Part shown: piece by piece, positions 20,527 to 30,289 of the stretch
Position numbering within the stretch: the stretch's first letter is position 1
How the letters are laid out: every line of letters begins with the position of its first letter
Program-made: the position numbers and the translations under genes
The notes under the pieces: generated by a model
What the model saw: only the letters and a program-made list of their open reading frames with translations
Told to the model about the DNA's origin: nothing
Database searches by the model: none
Assembly (NCBI GenBank): GCA_002245135.1
Contig: NGBS01001205.1
Location: 1 to 64,000, forward strand
Origin: Proteromonas lacertae
Taxonomy: Eukaryota; Sar; Bigyra; Opalinata; Proteromonadidae
Direction: 5' to 3'
Length of the DNA stretch: 64,000 bases

Positions 20527-21360
20527 ATGATAAAATGTTCAAAAATTGAATTAGTATTTTTCATTAGTATTTTTATATTCATTATAAGTAATTCATTATA
20601 CTTGGATATTAATAACTCATTTAAATATGTGTTGGTAACAGGTGCATCTTCAAATCATGAACTATCCATTGCAAAATTTTCATACTTTGTTTTTATGCAT
20701 AACAGAAACATTTATATTCTTATATGGGATTTAGGGTTTTCGAAGAAATTTAAAACTATAATGAAACTATTAATTTCTAATCATAAAAATATAGGATATA
20801 AATATTTTAATTATAGTAAATATCCTTCATTTTTTAACATTAATAATAATAAAGGAGAATATGCTTGGAAAGCTATAATAATAAATGAATCATACTATAC
20901 AATGAAAAGAACAATATTATGGTTAGATGCAGGATGTGTTGCTTTGAATTCGTTAAAAAAAGTATTCTGTGACATTGAAAAATATAACGTATGGTCTATA
21001 TATTCATGTGGAAATATAAGTATGTGGACTCATATTGGAATGATTAAATACTTCAATGTTACAACTGATATAACAAAAAGAAGATGTTGTGCAGGAGGAT
21101 TAGTAGGATTTAAATGGAATTCAAAATTATCAATAGATTTACTTAATGAATGGGTAGATTGTTCATATCATAAAGAATGTATAGCGCCTAAGGGTTCTAA
21201 CAGAATGAATCACAGACAAGATCAGAGTTCTTTATCAATATTATTATATAAATATAAAATATTTGAAACTTGTCCTAACAACATATATAATATAAAAACT
21301 AACTGTGATATACATAATTATAAAATAGCAATGAAGATGATAGAGTCTATCAAATTTTAA
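20527..21360 (+). CDS. DUF1647-like putative glycosyltransferase
   Basis: 277 residues. Signal anchor IELVFFISIFIFIIS, YVLVTGASSNHELS, ILIWDLGFS, EYAWKAIIINE, WLDAGCVAL (Asp in the likely donor site), CAGGLVGFKWN and NHRQDQSSLSILLYKY. This order is that of DUF1647-type proteins in animals and protists, predicted Golgi glycosyltransferases of unknown substrate. Intronless. A fragment of a second copy lies just upstream. Confidence 0.7.
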   Translation: MIKCSKIELVFFISIFIFIISNSLYLDINNSFKYVLVTGASSNHELSIAKFSYFVFMHNRNIYILIWDLGFSKKFKTIMKLLISNHKNIGYKYFNYSKYPSFFNINNNKGEYAWKAIIINESYYTMKRTILWLDAGCVALNSLKKVFCDIEKYNVWSIYSCGNISMWTHIGMIKYFNVTTDITKRRCCAGGLVGFKWNSKLSIDLLNEWVDCSYHKECIAPKGSNRMNHRQDQSSLSILLYKYKIFETCPNNIYNIKTNCDIHNYKIAMKMIESIKF

Positions 21361-21399
21361 ATCCATAATTATATCACAAATATAGTTTGAGTAATATAA

Positions 21400-22368
21400 A
21401 TGAAAATAGATATTCATTTTATATTTGTTAGTTATATAATTATTACATTGTTAATAATATTATATAATTCTTTAGAAATATTGAAAGGAAGAAACCTTTA
21501 CTTGCATTATATTTCTAATAATATAATGAATAACACCAAGGTTGAGTGTGAAACAAAGCACTATATTATATTTAATGATGATTTATTAAGATTGTCAAAT
21601 ATAATAGAATACAGTGTATTAAACAATATTAATAATATTTTATATAGTCCAAAAATAGTAATAGGTGTATTATCATCTCCGCATAATTTCAAAAAAAGAT
21701 TTTCATTTAGGCATAACAGTAAGGAATTTTGTAAAGAAATAAATTCATGTATATTTATTTTCTTCACAGGTTATTCCAAGATTCAAAACAATTTCATCAA
21801 ACAGAAAGAAATTGACATATATGGTGATGTAGTACAATTTTCATATCTGAACAGTTATTTTAATTTGACTTTACTTTCAATCATGGCATTAAAATATTGT
21901 TACAGAAATTTCAATAATTTAGATTTCTATATTAAAACTGATGATGATATTCTAATAAATTACCCTGTTTTGTTTTTAACACTAAATAGAATTAATAAGT
22001 ATAGCAATAACATATATGGTCATTTTAATGGAAAATTCAAGGTAAATCGAAATAAAAAAAGTAAAGCATATATTCCTCATTTTCAATATCCACATAATTA
22101 TTGCCCAGAATATGTTTATGGAGGTTTAATAATTATAACTTATTCTTCTTTATGTATATTATATAATGCGACATTGTTTAAACAACAATATATATGGAAA
22201 GAAGACGTTAATCTAGGAGTATTGTGTAATAAATATAATGTTTCTGTATTACAGTTTTCCAACAGAGTTGATTTGAGTATTCAAAGGAATAATTGCAGAT
22301 TGAATGAAAAAAGTATTGCAGTTGAGATAAGTAATAAATTTGACAATTTCTATTGCTTAAAATTATGA
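21400..22368 (+). CDS. GT31 glycosyltransferase, paralog of 18370-19308
   Basis: 322 residues, anchor FIFVSYIIITLLIILY, then VIGVLSSPHNFKKRFSFR, FSYLNSYFNLTLLSIMALKY, KTDDDILI, FQYPHNYCPEYVYGG and WKEDVNLGVL. Very close to the GT31 at 18370, so a recent inverted duplication inside the island. Its stop (TGA) overlaps the ATG of the next gene as ATGA. Confidence 0.9.
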   Translation: MKIDIHFIFVSYIIITLLIILYNSLEILKGRNLYLHYISNNIMNNTKVECETKHYIIFNDDLLRLSNIIEYSVLNNINNILYSPKIVIGVLSSPHNFKKRFSFRHNSKEFCKEINSCIFIFFTGYSKIQNNFIKQKEIDIYGDVVQFSYLNSYFNLTLLSIMALKYCYRNFNNLDFYIKTDDDILINYPVLFLTLNRINKYSNNIYGHFNGKFKVNRNKKSKAYIPHFQYPHNYCPEYVYGGLIIITYSSLCILYNATLFKQQYIWKEDVNLGVLCNKYNVSVLQFSNRVDLSIQRNNCRLNEKSIAVEISNKFDNFYCLKL

Positions 22369-23579
22369 AATCACTCATTAAAGGTAACTTTACTATTATT
22401 TATTTTATAATGTTTATTATAATTACTTCAATATATAACTCAAATAATATTTTAAGTATTATATCATCTTCAAACTTTCATATTAATAATAATTATAAAA
22501 TGGATGTAATACCTATAACCAATGATATGTTTATATACTCTTCCTTTTATTATGAAATTAGTAATACTGTAGAAATATTAGGTTTTAGCAAGTATAACTC
22601 AAGTAAAAATTTAAAATGCAGAATAAATTACAATCTTGATATAAATATGATATGTAATATATCCTTTAGTATTCATGAAAAAATAAACGCTAATTTTTTA
22701 GTAATGACAATCATTTTACAATATAGAAGTGAATTCTTTAGTATTTATATCAATAATTACTTAATTAATCCTGTAATAATTAAAGATACTGTTAAAAGAT
22801 ATAAATGTACACTGTGTATTACAAAATTTATAAATTATACTGCTCATACATATTTATTAGAAGCAATTAGTTCATACTTACAAATAGGAATAGATCATGT
22901 GGTATTTTATTATTTATCTAGTTCTAAAAATGTATTAAAAATGTTAAATTATTTTCACAAAAATGGGTTAGTGGATATAATTAAATGGAATTATAAACAT
23001 GAAACTGAATTATTAAAAAACCATATATATGGACAATCATGGAAATATAATGACTGTTTTTATAGGTATAAATCTATTTCAGATTTAATATTATTTAATG
23101 ATATAGATGAAGTATTATGGAGTAATGATAATAAAACAATTCAATCAATTATTGAAGATAATAATCTTAATAATTATGATGCGATATATATATATAATAG
23201 AATTTTCAAAAAAGAGTTCTATAGTAATAATAATTACACAAATAGTAGATTTGTTCCATACGATAGATATTATCATAATATTCCAGATTTTTCGATGTTT
23301 TCATACCACAATTCATGTGTATGTAATAAAGGCTATCTTAGTAAGTATATCATTAATAATAGTTCAAAAATAAAATACATTACAATTCATGATATATTAG
23401 TATATACAGGAAAATTGAAAATCAAGTATATAGATAGTAATATTGCTTTTTTAAGACATACAAGGAGAGTACGAGAAGATTTATTACAAGATTGTAAAAA
23501 ATGGAGTAACTACTCTTCCTATAAAGAAGATTATATAAGAAATATATCAAGAAAAATGAAAAAGGTTATATACTTTTAA
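22365..23579 (+). CDS. GT92 (DUF23) family glycosyltransferase
   Basis: ATG at 22365 overlaps the previous stop. Signal anchor (TIIYFIMFIIITSIY), then the GT92 series: CTLCITKFINYTAHTYLLEA, IDHVVFYYLSSSKN, GQSWKYNDCFYRYKS, metal site LFNDIDEVLWS, RFVPYDRYYHNIPDFSMFSY-like block, and FLRHTRRV near the C-terminus. About 404 residues, intronless, the better-preserved of two GT92 copies. The 199 bp that follow hold no gene. Confidence 0.88.
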   Translation: MKSLIKGNFTIIYFIMFIIITSIYNSNNILSIISSSNFHINNNYKMDVIPITNDMFIYSSFYYEISNTVEILGFSKYNSSKNLKCRINYNLDINMICNISFSIHEKINANFLVMTIILQYRSEFFSIYINNYLINPVIIKDTVKRYKCTLCITKFINYTAHTYLLEAISSYLQIGIDHVVFYYLSSSKNVLKMLNYFHKNGLVDIIKWNYKHETELLKNHIYGQSWKYNDCFYRYKSISDLILFNDIDEVLWSNDNKTIQSIIEDNNLNNYDAIYIYNRIFKKEFYSNNNYTNSRFVPYDRYYHNIPDFSMFSYHNSCVCNKGYLSKYIINNSSKIKYITIHDILVYTGKLKIKYIDSNIAFLRHTRRVREDLLQDCKKWSNYSSYKEDYIRNISRKMKKVIYF

Positions 23580-23778
23580 TAATTAAGTGTTTATATTCTC
23601 ACTAAAGTAAATCTAATACACACATATATATAGTTTTTTCTATAAATTATATTCACTAACATATCCCTAACAAAACCTACTTTATTGAAAATTATTTATT
23701 TCTATTTGAAAGTTATTATTATGAATGTTTTCTCAACAAAATTTAAAAACACTGTATTTATATATTTAATGATAACTG

Positions 23779-24813
23779 ATGATAGCACTTTGTTATTGTT
23801 TATTGATTATTGCTTCAATTTCTACTATGTTTTATTGTTTATATAACTTGCAATTTGAAAATTATAATGATTATGTATTTAAGGATGAATTAAATAAATA
23901 TATAATCGATAAGATTATATATGTAAATTTTACAAAGTGTATTAAAATAAAAGAATTAAAAATGTTAAGAGAAAAGTCTTCTTATAGAAAAATCGGCTAT
24001 GGAGGTCATCCCAGCAATTACATTTTTTCATTACCTTTGGATAAGAAAATGTTGATAACGCCATTATTTCTGCACCATTCAATAGAATTATTAGTAATTA
24101 TACATACCAGACCAGAAGAGTTTTATGAAAGATTCATTTCTAGAAAAAGCAATTACAAATCAAATATAGTTAATATAATATACATAACATCCAAAAGTAT
24201 AAAAAATGAAGTGAACAATAAAATAAGATACGAATCAAAAATATATAATGATATATTGCAATTTAATGAAATTTCTTCATATTTTAATCTTAGCATTCAG
24301 ACTGTACATATGATATTTTGGTGTAATAAGCACATAAAATTTAAATATATGCTAAAAACAGATATTGATGTTTTTATTAATATACCCCTTATATTAAGCA
24401 TGTTAAAAAAATTCATTGTTAAATATAGATACTATGCTATAGGAAAAGTATCTAAACAAACTTATATTCTTCGTAATAAAAGATATAGTCATTATATACC
24501 TAAAGATGTAATAAAGGAAAATACATTTCCACCTTACCTACAGGGAGTAGGATATATCATACCATATAACACAGTAAAATTAATAAGCAAAACATTTCAA
24601 TTTGTTAATCCAAAAATTTGGATTGAAGATGTTTTTATGGGATATTCTTTCAGACATAATAACATATCGTTAATTGATTTTTCTAAGTATATTATAAGAG
24701 AACTTCCTCACAATATAAGTAATTTAATTAAATATATTGGCAGATATATTCTTGTGCATGGATTTTATCCTATTGAAATATATATGTTAAGTAAAAACAT
24801 TCAAAAATTATAA
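23779..24813 (+). CDS. GT31-like glycosyltransferase (divergent)
   Basis: 344 residues: signal anchor, LLVIIHTRPEEFYERF, SSYFNLSIQTVHMIFW, KTDIDVFINIP (Asp-x-Asp variant of the DDD motif), PPYLQGVGYIIPY and WIEDVFMGYSF. Order matches GT31 but it is clearly a separate branch from the 18370/21400 pair. One base separates its TAA from the next ATG. Confidence 0.8.
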   Translation: MIALCYCLLIIASISTMFYCLYNLQFENYNDYVFKDELNKYIIDKIIYVNFTKCIKIKELKMLREKSSYRKIGYGGHPSNYIFSLPLDKKMLITPLFLHHSIELLVIIHTRPEEFYERFISRKSNYKSNIVNIIYITSKSIKNEVNNKIRYESKIYNDILQFNEISSYFNLSIQTVHMIFWCNKHIKFKYMLKTDIDVFINIPLILSMLKKFIVKYRYYAIGKVSKQTYILRNKRYSHYIPKDVIKENTFPPYLQGVGYIIPYNTVKLISKTFQFVNPKIWIEDVFMGYSFRHNNISLIDFSKYIIRELPHNISNLIKYIGRYILVHGFYPIEIYMLSKNIQKL

Positions 24814-24814
24814 T

Positions 24815-25618
24815 ATGAAAACTTTTAATATTCTTATTTTTCTTTTTCTAATCTTTTCAATTTTTCATAACTTCATTCTATTTTCATTGTACAGATCTAC
24901 AGAATCGATATGCTTGTCATTAGTAATTCCTGCTACAAATTTATCGTGGTATAAGTGTAAAAATCAAATTGAAAATATGATATGTAAATCTTATGCTGTA
25001 CCTAAAGAAGTAATAGTAGTTATATCAAGTAGTTATTGTAAAAGAGAAGTAAAGTTTTATACATATTGCAAATATATAATAAATCTGTATTATAGGAAAA
25101 ATGTGAGAAATTCAGCATCAAATAAAAATTATGGTTCAAATCATGCGAAGTGTTCATATATAAGCTACTTTGATTCTGATGATATAATGTCAAAAGATAG
25201 AATAGAAATTATTCATTACATATTCAAACATTACAGCAATTACGATATAATTTTGCATGGTTTTACAAAGAATTATACATATATGAGAGAAATTAAATAT
25301 GATAAACATAAAATTCATAACTATTTTTACTTAAATTCATCATATATAACAGATTTGTATAAGAAACATATAAAAACACATAATGTTAAATATTGGTATT
25401 GCTGTAATTTTTTAAAGCTATATGATATTAGCAACGGATGGATATCAATTAAAAGAAGTTTATTTAAATTAGAAAAATTCAACGAAGATAAATCTATTCA
25501 AAGAGCAGAAGATAGTGAATTTAATGGTAGAGTAATATCTAAAGGATATAAAGCTCTAATACTTGCAATGGTATTAGGTTTTTATTCAAAACGGGATGAA
25601 TGTAATTATATTCAATAA
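24815..25618 (+). CDS. GT2-like glycosyltransferase
   Basis: 267 residues. Signal anchor IFLFLIFSIFHNFILF, SLVIPATNLSW, VPKEVIVVIS, SASNKNYGSNHAKCSYISYF then DSDD, the nucleotide-sugar/metal site of GT-A family 2 type enzymes. The C-terminal part has an E/R-A-E-D-S-E-F block (AEDSEFNGRVISKG) shared with the paralog at 28380. Substrate unknown. Tail-to-tail with the next gene with a 1-bp gap. Confidence 0.8.
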   Translation: MKTFNILIFLFLIFSIFHNFILFSLYRSTESICLSLVIPATNLSWYKCKNQIENMICKSYAVPKEVIVVISSSYCKREVKFYTYCKYIINLYYRKNVRNSASNKNYGSNHAKCSYISYFDSDDIMSKDRIEIIHYIFKHYSNYDIILHGFTKNYTYMREIKYDKHKIHNYFYLNSSYITDLYKKHIKTHNVKYWYCCNFLKLYDISNGWISIKRSLFKLEKFNEDKSIQRAEDSEFNGRVISKGYKALILAMVLGFYSKRDECNYIQ

Positions 25619-25619
25619 T

Positions 25620-26474
25620 TTAAATCCCATGAACACAAATATCATTTACTTTATTTTTAATTGTTAGATCTTTTTGTTTTCTGTGATAATATTTTGCTAA
25701 ATTTTGAAAACTAATGTTCAATTTTTTATATATAACAGCCAAGTGCATATCTTCTCTATAAATTATTCTTCTTTTCTTTTTTAATTCTAAATAAATTGAA
25801 GAAATAAGATTTGTATGAGTTATAACGAATCCTCCTGCAACAAATGCAGGAAATGTTTTATAAGGATAAACATCATGAGGAAGATAAATTGATGAATTTA
25901 TATCTCTTTTTGTTTTCATTTTAGGATAATAATATCCTGAAATTTTATTATTATTAATATATATATTGATATATATATATATAAGAGGAATGTTTGGATA
26001 TATATCATCATCATTTTTTATTATAAAATCTGATAATAGATTATATAAAATGCAGTACTTATATATATTAGCTGTAAGTATAGTTAAATTATAATAACTA
26101 TCAACTATGTCTATGCCAAGTATATTTTTACTGTATTCACTCTTTATATTATGAAGATTATATTTTGTTGCAATTACAAAATAATAATTGCATGACAATT
26201 TTAAACATAGTTTAATCCATGTATTCTTTACGCTATATCTTTTAACAGAATGAGAAGCTGATGATAAAATAAAAAATACAATTCTGTAAAATCTATTTAC
26301 ATTAGATATTAATGTAAAATTATATAAATAAACTTCTTCCGCATAGTTAAATTTTCTATTATGAAAATCACTACTATGGATATTAATGATTATATCATTG
26401 ATATAGATAAATATTAAAAGAAATAATATAAGAATTAAAAGAAATAAAATAAGAATTAAAAGAAATATTCTATT
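25620..26474 (-). CDS. GT31-like glycosyltransferase, no ATG start
   Basis: The C-terminal two thirds carry DSYYNLTILTANIYKY, KNDDDIYPNIP, PAFVAGGFVIT and YREDMHLAVI, a GT31 order. The frame remains open upstream to a TGA at 26475, through SSASHSVKRYSVKNTW and a signal anchor (FLLILILFLLILILFLLIF). There is no in-frame ATG anywhere in the N-terminal half. The anchor is encoded by a 21-bp tandem repeat (26412-26470). Confidence 0.7.
   Translation of the reverse strand, partial: NRIFLLILILFLLILILFLLIFIYINDIIINIHSSDFHNRKFNYAEEVYLYNFTLISNVNRFYRIVFFILSSASHSVKRYSVKNTWIKLCLKLSCNYYFVIATKYNLHNIKSEYSKNILGIDIVDSYYNLTILTANIYKYCILYNLLSDFIIKNDDDIYPNIPLIYIYINIYINNNKISGYYYPKMKTKRDINSSIYLPHDVYPYKTFPAFVAGGFVITHTNLISSIYLELKKKRRIIYREDMHLAVIYKKLNISFQNLAKYYHRKQKDLTIKNKVNDICVHGI
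26412..26470. repeat. 21-bp tandem repeat, about 2.8 units
   Basis: AATTAAAAGAAATAAAATAAG and close variants in direct tandem. On the minus strand it encodes the Leu/Ile-rich membrane anchor of the GT31-like gene, so copy number would change anchor length. Confidence 0.75.
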
Positions 26475-26483
26475 TCAAATTTT

Positions 26484-27500
26484 ATGATTTTCAATATGTT
26501 TTTATCAGTATCTAATGTTTATTTTATCATAGACATTATTCTATTATATTATATGTATTTTTATTATTTATTCTCATATAACATATATCAATCTGTAAAT
26601 AAAAAACTATATTTTAGGTTTAAGATGATTCAACAAAATAAATTGAAAAATAGGATAATATATCTAATAAATCCTACAGCTGGATTAGCTAATACTTTAA
26701 GGGGAATATCAAGCACTCTACTTTTAGCCTATTTCTGTAAATGTAGTTTCTGCCTTAAAAAATGGAATTCTATATTATATTATTTTAACTTTCCTAAACA
26801 ATTATTATGCAATTTAAAAAACACTTCATTTTCTCTTTATTTTCATTTTTTTAATAAACAAATAATAAACGAATTAAATGCATATAATAATTCAGTCACA
26901 ATCACAATTACAGATATTCATGGATATACACATTATTTATTACAAATATTCAAACATTCTAAACAATTAATGATAATAAAAGAGTTATATTCGATAAATA
27001 ATATTGGCTTAGCTAAGTTAAATAGTATTATATATAAAGAAATATTCATTCCTTCAAAACATGTCATTAACTATATTAATCTATTCATTAATAAAAGAGC
27101 AAAAAGTAAGGTACTAGGTATTCACATAAGATCAGGTTTATTTTCTAATAATTTCTCTGAAAATTATTTCAAAAAAATAAATATATCTAAATATCTCCAT
27201 AAATCCAAACAAATAATCTTTAAGTACAATTTATCTCAAATATATATAACATCTGATAATATTTTTTATGTAAACCAATTGAAGAAGCATTTTATAAAAG
27301 AACTATTAACAATTTCATTTAATGGAAATATAGTTCATTCTAAATATTCATTATATACTAATAGAATAAATAATGATTCAATCCGAATTATATCAGAGTT
27401 TGTATTATTATCCTATTGTGATGTTATACTTGGAACATCTAAGAGTTCTTATTCTGCTGAAGCATGTTATAGATTCTTAACACCTTGTTTCTTAGTTTGA
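26484..27500 (+). CDS. Fucosyltransferase-like GT-B enzyme
   Basis: 338 residues. Hydrophobic N-terminus (FIIDIILLYYMYFYYLF), LINPTAGLANTLRGISSTLL (donor/acceptor loop), VLGIHIRSG (the basic HxR motif of GDP-fucose binding), IYITSDN, and EFVLLSYCDVILGTSKSSYS. These three motifs in this order are shared by GT11/GT23/GT37 and protein O-fucosyltransferases; I cannot choose between them. Starts 10 bp from the divergently oriented GT31 frame. Confidence 0.7.
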   Translation: MIFNMFLSVSNVYFIIDIILLYYMYFYYLFSYNIYQSVNKKLYFRFKMIQQNKLKNRIIYLINPTAGLANTLRGISSTLLLAYFCKCSFCLKKWNSILYYFNFPKQLLCNLKNTSFSLYFHFFNKQIINELNAYNNSVTITITDIHGYTHYLLQIFKHSKQLMIIKELYSINNIGLAKLNSIIYKEIFIPSKHVINYINLFINKRAKSKVLGIHIRSGLFSNNFSENYFKKINISKYLHKSKQIIFKYNLSQIYITSDNIFYVNQLKKHFIKELLTISFNGNIVHSKYSLYTNRINNDSIRIISEFVLLSYCDVILGTSKSSYSAEACYRFLTPCFLV

Positions 27501-27600
27501 TATATTTTTATAAATTCTGTAAAATATTTATTGAGTATAGCATTAATCATAGCATTTTCCATACTTGAAATTTATTTAATTTATGTATTTTTAACAGAGA

Positions 27601-28419
27601 ATGAGATTGTTGTTATTTGTTATTTTAATTTCTATAATAATGACATTAGTTAATTATACTATAAATTATAATGTTTATTCACAACCAATAGACAGTGTAG
27701 ATAATTTAATTATAGGCTTAAAAAGAAACTTCAAAAAAATGATTAGTGATAAAAGAATATCCATAGATATGTGTGATAGAAGTAGTATGTTAGGTAATTA
27801 CAGAAAAAATGTTTACTCTTCAGGTAATAACTGTGAACCATGGATATCTAGAGAATGTATTTATATCTTAAATCATATACTTTCACCTCAATCAATAGGT
27901 TTAGAGTGGAGCTCAGGTTCAAGTACAATATGGTTAGGTTATAGAATAAAACATTTAATATCTATAGAAAATTCTTTGGAGTGGTCTAATACAGTTAAAA
28001 ACCTCATTAGTAAACTTTTGTTAAATGATAAAATAGAATTGTATTATATTGGAGAAGACAAAATAGAGATATGCAAAAATGATAGTATTTATATAAGCTC
28101 AAATCATTTGTGCTACTATTCATATGTAACAAGCAACAATATAGATAATATGTTATATGATTATATTAGTATTGACGGTAGAGCAAGAAGTGGATGTATT
28201 AGAAGAGCAATGAAATTAATAAAGCCTAGAAATGGAATATTACTTTTAGATAATTCTGAAAGAAGTTATTATCAAAATGCTATTAATCTAATACCTAAAC
28301 ATTGGAGTAGATATGATTTTATATATAATTATGGTCAAGTTAGTATGTGGATTACAAAAATAATGAAAAAAAGTATGAAATGTATTTCTTTTTCTATCTT
28401 TTACTATTATATATATTAA
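27601..28419 (+). CDS. SAM-dependent methyltransferase (Methyltransf_24-like)
   Basis: 272 residues. Signal anchor LLFVILISIIMTLVNY, EPWISRECIYIL, IGLEWSSGSSTIWLG as the SAM-binding loop, SIENSLEWSNTV, DYISIDGRARSGCIRRA and GILLLDNSERSYY. This is a Rossmann methyltransferase pattern; a sugar target is inferred only from the neighbours. Its 3' end overlaps the next gene by about 40 bp in another frame. Confidence 0.7.
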   Translation: MRLLLFVILISIIMTLVNYTINYNVYSQPIDSVDNLIIGLKRNFKKMISDKRISIDMCDRSSMLGNYRKNVYSSGNNCEPWISRECIYILNHILSPQSIGLEWSSGSSTIWLGYRIKHLISIENSLEWSNTVKNLISKLLLNDKIELYYIGEDKIEICKNDSIYISSNHLCYYSYVTSNNIDNMLYDYISIDGRARSGCIRRAMKLIKPRNGILLLDNSERSYYQNAINLIPKHWSRYDFIYNYGQVSMWITKIMKKSMKCISFSIFYYYIY

Positions 28420-29192
28420 TGTGTATTATAACTATTGATATTAGTATAAAGAGCTGCATATCATTAATAATACCATCAACAAATGAAACATATAACAAAT
28501 GCAACAAACAAATAGAAAAAATGATTTGTAGGAGTAAGCCATACCCAACAGAAGCACTTATAATTATATCTGAAGCTACATTTGATAAGAAGTCAGTTAT
28601 TACTTTATACTGTAAATATAAAATAGTAATTTATTATAGAAAGGGGAAAAAATATTCAGCTTCAAACAAAAATTATGGTCTAAAATTTAGTAGATGTAAT
28701 TATGTTAGTTTTTTTGATTCTGATGATGTAATGTTTAGTTATAGATTTTCAATTCTATATTACATTATTGAACACTATCCAGAATATGATATAATAATGC
28801 ACAAATACACTCGAATAATTCGAAATAATACTAAAGAGATTTTTTCATACTCTAAAATGAATCAATTATTCTATTTGAATTCATCATACATAACATATTT
28901 ATATAGAAAACATGCCACATTGAGAAATATACACCAATGGGGATGTTGTAGTTTCTTACCATATAAGTTGCCAATTGCTAATGGTTGGATAACTGCAAAA
29001 AGAAGCCTTTTAAATAAGGAAAAGTTCAATGAATGCTATGTTAGAAGTAAATCAGAAGATAGCGAGTTAAATGGAAGAATAATATTAAAAGGGTATAAGG
29101 TACTAATTTTAAAATTAACATTAGGATACTATTCTATTAACAAAGCTTGTAAGAATTATATAATGTACGATTCACTATTTAGTAATTATTAA
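28380..29192 (+). CDS. GT2-like glycosyltransferase, paralog of 24815-25618
   Basis: Chosen ATG at 28380 (MYFFFYLLLLYILMC signal anchor); an ATG at 28347 is also in frame. CISLIIPSTNETYNKC, SASNKNYGLKFSRCNYVSFF then DSDD, and SEDSELNGRIILKGYK match the other GT2-like gene along the full length. Its last 14 bp overlap the tail of the convergent GT10 gene. Confidence 0.8.
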   Translation: MYFFFYLLLLYILMCIITIDISIKSCISLIIPSTNETYNKCNKQIEKMICRSKPYPTEALIIISEATFDKKSVITLYCKYKIVIYYRKGKKYSASNKNYGLKFSRCNYVSFFDSDDVMFSYRFSILYYIIEHYPEYDIIMHKYTRIIRNNTKEIFSYSKMNQLFYLNSSYITYLYRKHATLRNIHQWGCCSFLPYKLPIANGWITAKRSLLNKEKFNECYVRSKSEDSELNGRIILKGYKVLILKLTLGYYSINKACKNYIMYDSLFSNY

Positions 29193-30201
29193 TTCCATAC
29201 CTTATTACATAATCACATATATTACAGTAATTAAATACTATCTTAAATCTGTTAAACCAATCTTTGGAATAATTATTATGCCAATTGATATGATTAATCA
29301 TTAAAGTCATGTTATTATTAATATACATAAGATATTTTGTTAATTTACTTATTGATGTAAATTTACTCATATTAATTATTGTATCAGGATTAGGTAAAAA
29401 ATCATTGATATTTTTAGGACCGAAATACACAGGTATACATCCAGCAATTAAACAATCAATTAGCTTTTCAGTTAAATAATCATTGTCTATTAAATCTGCC
29501 TCAAACTTATTTCCTATTTTCCATTTTACAACAGAATTCTCAATTGCCAAACAGAATTTATATTGTTTCATTAATTCTATTTTATTATATTTTGATATAT
29601 TTTGCGGCCAATTTCTATTGTTTAAATCTTTTCCATATGAATCTACATTATAGTATTTCATAATTTCTTTAACCAAATATTTTCTATTTTTGTAATGTGA
29701 ACTTTGAATATAAGCAATATTATTCTTTCTTCTCATAAACCTTTTTATATTTACAAAATGCCTTTTGGATATATTTAAAAACTTACCTATATTAGAAATT
29801 CTAGGTACAGACAAATGCCATTTATTATTAAAGAATCTATAATCAACAGCTAAATGATAATGTTTATTCTTTCCTTCTGCTATATCCTTCATAAACATAA
29901 CTTGACTTAATTTTTCAGTTGTAATAATAATATTGTATTTTTGTTTTGGTATTTTAGGAAATTTCCTATTTCCATTATATATTGATGCTTGATAAAATAT
30001 TCCTGTTTTATTTGAAAACTGGCATTTATAAGATATTTTGTTAAATTTACAAAGAAATGGTTTATTTGGTAAATTATAATAGTGAGTAAAGGAATTACCA
30101 ATATATATATAAATATTATATCTCTCATTACAAATTAATCTATACACATTTAATAACATAAAGAATATACAAAATAACACAAAGCCGTTTAAATTAATCA
30201 T
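29179..30201 (-). CDS. GT10 alpha-1,3-fucosyltransferase
   Basis: Transfers fucose from GDP-Fuc to GlcNAc-type acceptors in known members. ATG 30201, signal anchor LFCIFFMLLNVYRLI, then YKFCLAIENSVVKW, DYLTEKLIDCLIAGCIPVYF followed by GPKN, the hallmark GT10 C-terminal donor-binding motif, and WFNRFKIVFNYCNICDYV at the end. About 340 residues, intronless. Paralog at 46852. Confidence 0.92.
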   Translation of the reverse strand: MINLNGFVLFCIFFMLLNVYRLICNERYNIYIYIGNSFTHYYNLPNKPFLCKFNKISYKCQFSNKTGIFYQASIYNGNRKFPKIPKQKYNIIITTEKLSQVMFMKDIAEGKNKHYHLAVDYRFFNNKWHLSVPRISNIGKFLNISKRHFVNIKRFMRRKNNIAYIQSSHYKNRKYLVKEIMKYYNVDSYGKDLNNRNWPQNISKYNKIELMKQYKFCLAIENSVVKWKIGNKFEADLIDNDYLTEKLIDCLIAGCIPVYFGPKNINDFLPNPDTIINMSKFTSISKLTKYLMYINNNMTLMINHINWHNNYSKDWFNRFKIVFNYCNICDYVIRYGINNY

Positions 30202-30289
30202 TACAAAATAACACAAAGATGTTTGATTTGTCTATTATTAATAGTAAAATGATTGTGAGTGTGAATATAAAACATTGTTTGGTTACAGT

